In this document: one piece after another, positions 61,404 to 64,000 of the stretch
Numbering within the stretch: the stretch's first letter is position 1
Layout: the number at the start of each line of letters is the position of its first letter
Source of the DNA: Balamuthia mandrillaris
Taxonomy: Eukaryota > Discosea > Longamoebia > Balamuthiidae
Direction: 5' to 3'
DNA length: 64,000 nt
NCBI GenBank assembly: GCA_031835245.1
Contig: JAVKOQ010000022.1
Coordinates: 255,501-319,500, forward strand
Notes under the pieces: model-generated
What the model saw: only the letters and a program-made list of their open reading frames with translations
Told to the model about the DNA's origin: nothing
Databases searched by the model: none
Position numbers and translations under genes: made by a program

Positions 61404-61419
61404 GTTCTTTCGTGGTCGA
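60483..61419. other. Intergenic with pentanucleotide satellite, no gene seen
   Basis: Upstream of the PH/PTB-like gene. It contains the GGAGA array (60729-60923), a perfect-looking AACGGTAGTGTGTAACGTTACACA palindromic stretch after it, and T-rich sequence. Short frames on both strands lack support. Confidence 0.5.
60729..60923. repeat. GGAGA pentanucleotide array
   Basis: About 195 bases of (GGAGA)n, with breaks GGGAGA and GAAGGAGGGAGA. The opposite strand reads (TCTCC)n. Confidence 0.95.
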
Positions 61420-62795
61420 TCAAAATAACGGGCTAAAGAGCTGCTTCCACAAGAGCGACTCGTGGGGAGTCACCTTACGAATGCCTCCTATGAAGCCTCT
61501 CGTTTGGCCGTTGGGTCGCTCGGTGCCGTCCCGCGCCACGGTGACCGTCCGCCAGACATTGCTCTCCGTGAATTGGGGAAAGTCGACGAGTATGCTCTCA
61601 CTGTCGATGCTCTTGACGAAGCCGCGCCACCAACCGAATGGGCTTATGGGTTTCATTCTCCATTGTATTTCCACCTATTATTTTTGAAGGAAAGAAGAAA
61701 GCGGTAAGAGAGGAAAGAAGAAGGAAGAGGTGGAATGAAGGAGAAAGCAGCGACAGGCAAGGAAAAATAATAACAACGAACCTCATCTCCAATCTGGAAG
61801 ACTACATTAGGGTCAGGCGATTTAATCTGAAACACATCATCGCCGTAAAGGTCATCCGGGATCCTCCGCATCCTTGACTCATAGTGCTGAAGGTACTCGG
61901 AGGAGTGAGTGCCCTTGGCCGAAATGTACTCCACATGAAAAGCTTTTTGGGCTGGATCCCATGTGGCCTTTCCGTTGTAAGCGGACATTTCGCGGCCGGA
62001 GAGGGAGTTGAGGACTTGCAACTCGTAGCCCCGTTTGCCGGTGAGCAGCTCTTGAAAGAGCGTTTTGAAGTTGTCTATGCTGCGAAGGTCGGGATGAAAA
62101 CCTTTCGTTTGTTGGATTGTTAAAATAGTGAGGGAAGAGACAACGCGAGAGAGAAGAAGAACAAGAAGAACAAGAAGAAGAATAAAAAATAAGAAACCTG
62201 GCAAAGTTACAAGAAAAAGAAGAAACACGAAAGACCAAACAAACAAAAACGTAGCACAAGAGTACAAAAAGAACAAGGAGATGACTCAAGTTTTAAGAGG
62301 CGTGAACATACCTTGAACTTCTTCATCGTAGATGATGCCAGAGGGCTTACCCTCCCAATGGAAGTACTTCCAATGGTGCTGACAGATAACCTTCCACATT
62401 GTGTTATCCTCCGCAATGGCGCGCCAACGCTTGCACACCAGGCCAACATCCCATATGACAGCTTTCGGTGGCAGATGGCAAAAGATGAGAAACAGAAGCT
62501 CATCCGAAAGTAGCTTCATGATGGGATGATCATCTGCTTCGCTCTGCTGATTTTAAACCCAGCCAACACAAGATTAGTTTTCGATGAAAAAGAGCAAGAG
62601 AAGAAGGAGAATACGTACCTCCAATGATTGGATTTTCTTTTTTCTTGGTTGTTGTTGTTCATCTGAAAGACAGCACCCTTCTTCTTCTTCCTCCTCCTCC
62701 TCCTCTTCTTCCTCGTCACCTCGTTGATGATGACCGTCAGCAGTGCGGTTGTTCATCTTGTTGGTTTGCTCAGGAGGTTCGTGCTTCCTTTTCAT
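61420..62795 (-). CDS. F-box protein with C-terminal unknown domain (328 aa)
   Basis: Four exons close in frame: 62795-62619, 62546-62312, 62101-61782 and 61674-61420. The first exon is a charged leader with a run of 12 Glu. Exon 2 carries an F-box at about residues 68-110: KLLSDELLFLIFCHLPPKAVIWDVGLVCKRWRAIA. The rest includes NGKATWDPAQKAFHVEY and IQWRMKPISPFGWWRGFVKSI, which looks like a small beta domain (Tudor/agenet-like at best). It is a likely SCF ubiquitin-ligase receptor. An earlier ATG at 62519 would start at the F-box itself; the longer model is favoured because both splice phases close. Confidence 0.78.
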
Positions 62796-63815
62796 GTCCC
62801 ACCACGTTGGTTTGGACTGGCGGCAGAAAGATGAAGAAAGGTCTAAGCAGAAAAAAAAAATGTAAAAAAAGTGGAGTCAGATTTTTAGAGAAAGAAAGAA
62901 ATCCTTTCCTTCTTCTCTCCACAGATTCCTTTTCAACTTTCTTTTGGCAAAGCCAGTTCGTCCTCATCAAAGCTAAAACAAACTTGCAAGAGAGAGAGAG
63001 AGAGAGAGAGAGAGAACACAAAAAAAAAGTAGAGAAGAGTAGAGAGACTGGCAAGCCAGGCAAAAGGCGGCAGGGGGGCGAGAGCGAGCGCTTACCGTTA
63101 CTTTGTGGAACGACCAAACTAAGCGGTGAGTTGCTACCAAGTTTCAGCGCCCAACCAACCGATAGCAAAGCAAAACAGGTTGCCACTTTGTTTTTTCTAT
63201 TCCCACAACAAAAAGAGAAGAGGCGAAAAAAAAAAAAGGTTTTACAAAGTCTCTCCTTCCGCCTCTTGTTCCGTTTTCTGTAGATAGGACACTTTTTGCC
63301 CCACTCTGAAACGCGTGGGTGAGGCAGTGTCAGCCACAGATTGCGCGACAGATGGCGCCACAGGTTGCGGCGGGGGGGATGGCGATCATGGGGCAATCTG
63401 CCCTTGTAATTATCAACGAAAGGCAAAAAACGATCACACCTTTTGAGCCTGGAGGCGTAAAACCGAAAACCAAAAAGGACTCAAACGGAGGGGAAACTCA
63501 GGGAAACAGTTTTTTGAAACAACAAGAAAGGAGGAGCCATTGGCAGGCGAGCCCTTGATCTTGCGCGAAAATAGGACAAAGCTTACCGTGCTCTTGCGGA
63601 AAGAGAGCCGAAGCCGACCCTGCTTACTCTGCCGTTACGCCCCCGATTTTCACGGCGGAACTTTTTCTCCGGAGAGGGTACTCTATTTTCAGCAGAGTAA
63701 GTCCCTCTCATGAAGAAATAGCAGGGATGGTTTCTTGATCCATGTCGACGTGGTTCCGTTCCATTTTTTGCAGACAAGAAAGAACAGAAAAAAAGAAGAC
63801 AAGAGGAAAAAAAAA
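62796..63815. other. Intergenic, about 1 kb, no gene seen
   Basis: Upstream region shared by the F-box gene (minus) and the last gene (plus). Holds a GA tract at 62989-63015 and a CATGTCGACGTGG stretch at 63741-63753, which contains the core of the recurrent motif 65-75 bases before the last ATG. Confidence 0.5.
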
Positions 63816-64000
63816 ATGAAACGGAAGATGAGGCAGACGCTGCGCGAGGCGGAAGGTTCCGCACTGAAAGCCTCCACTTTTTCTGCGAAGGGCAATGACA
63901 CCACCAAAGGAAGCGTGAGCAAGGAAGAGGCCTTTATAGCCCACCTGTCCAAACAGATTTGCGGGTCGCCCGCCGCGGCGGAGCTTCGCGGCTCCAAGGA
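63816..64000 (+). CDS. 5' end of an unknown gene, cut by the window
   Basis: ATG at 63816 opens 61 codons with no stop before the window ends. Third positions are GC-rich like the other genes here. The peptide is basic at the start (MKRKMRQTLREAEGSALK) and then hydrophilic. Upstream sequence is A-rich, as before several other starts in the window. Too little is present to name it. Confidence 0.5.
   Translation, partial: MKRKMRQTLREAEGSALKASTFSAKGNDTTKGSVSKEEAFIAHLSKQICGSPAAAELRGSK

Overview
The window is nuclear DNA from a unicellular eukaryote with many short spliceosomal introns (about 60-350 bases, GT-AG). The protein set (neutral ceramidase, WASH-complex strumpellin, Cdc25 phosphatase, ENA-type cation ATPases, F-box and SPRY proteins, a transferrin-receptor/GCPII relative) and the codon use fit a free-living amoebozoan of medium GC content, perhaps near the acanthamoebid/Balamuthia group. 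The organism is inferred from gene content only. Genes are dense, lie on both strands, and often end or start within 50-400 bases of each other.

Layout. 1-1019: 3' part of a polymerase-beta-like nucleotidyltransferase gene. 1200-3260: small-RNA cluster with three identical-length 5S rRNA genes, one good U2 snRNA, a diverged U2, a U2 3' fragment and an intricate fold-back repeat. 3578-7362: a small unknown gene, then an IPT/TIG-like plus LRR protein. 8000-16732: neutral ceramidase, F-box/SPRY protein, acylphosphatase and a GCPII-like protein with a damaged metal site. 17136-25180: GH32 invertase, BAR-SH3 protein, arrestin-like protein and a type II membrane sulfotransferase. 25307-36087: two tandem ENA-type P-type ATPases with a second nucleotidyltransferase-like gene between them. 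36376-43680: F-box/LRR protein, a multi-membrane-span polysaccharide pyruvyl transferase, a Vma12-like V-ATPase assembly factor and an unknown type I membrane protein. 43946-54650: Cdc25-like phosphatase and strumpellin (WASHC5). 54870-64000: DUF1295 membrane protein, a broken coiled-coil gene, a TPR co-chaperone, a PH/PTB-like protein, another F-box protein and the first codons of a final gene.

Exon boundaries were worked out by hand from GT/AG signals and phase. For most genes the exons sum to a closed reading frame, which is the main support for the models. In a few places the phase does not close (nucleotidyltransferase 1, strumpellin at two points, GH32 intron 3, ATPase copy 2 intron 1). 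These are reported as findings because they may be sequence errors, non-canonical splicing or early decay.

No operon-like pathway is visible. Functional themes that recur are ubiquitin targeting (three F-box proteins), endosomal/acidic-compartment biology (strumpellin, Vma12-like, BAR-SH3, arrestin-like) and secreted or surface enzymes (ceramidase, invertase, sulfotransferase, pyruvyl transferase). The most unusual signals are the 5S/U2 cluster with its fold-back unit, a strong bias for CT tracts on the sense strand of introns, a recurrent GTCGAC-centred upstream motif, and the predicted loss of catalysis in the GCPII-like protein.
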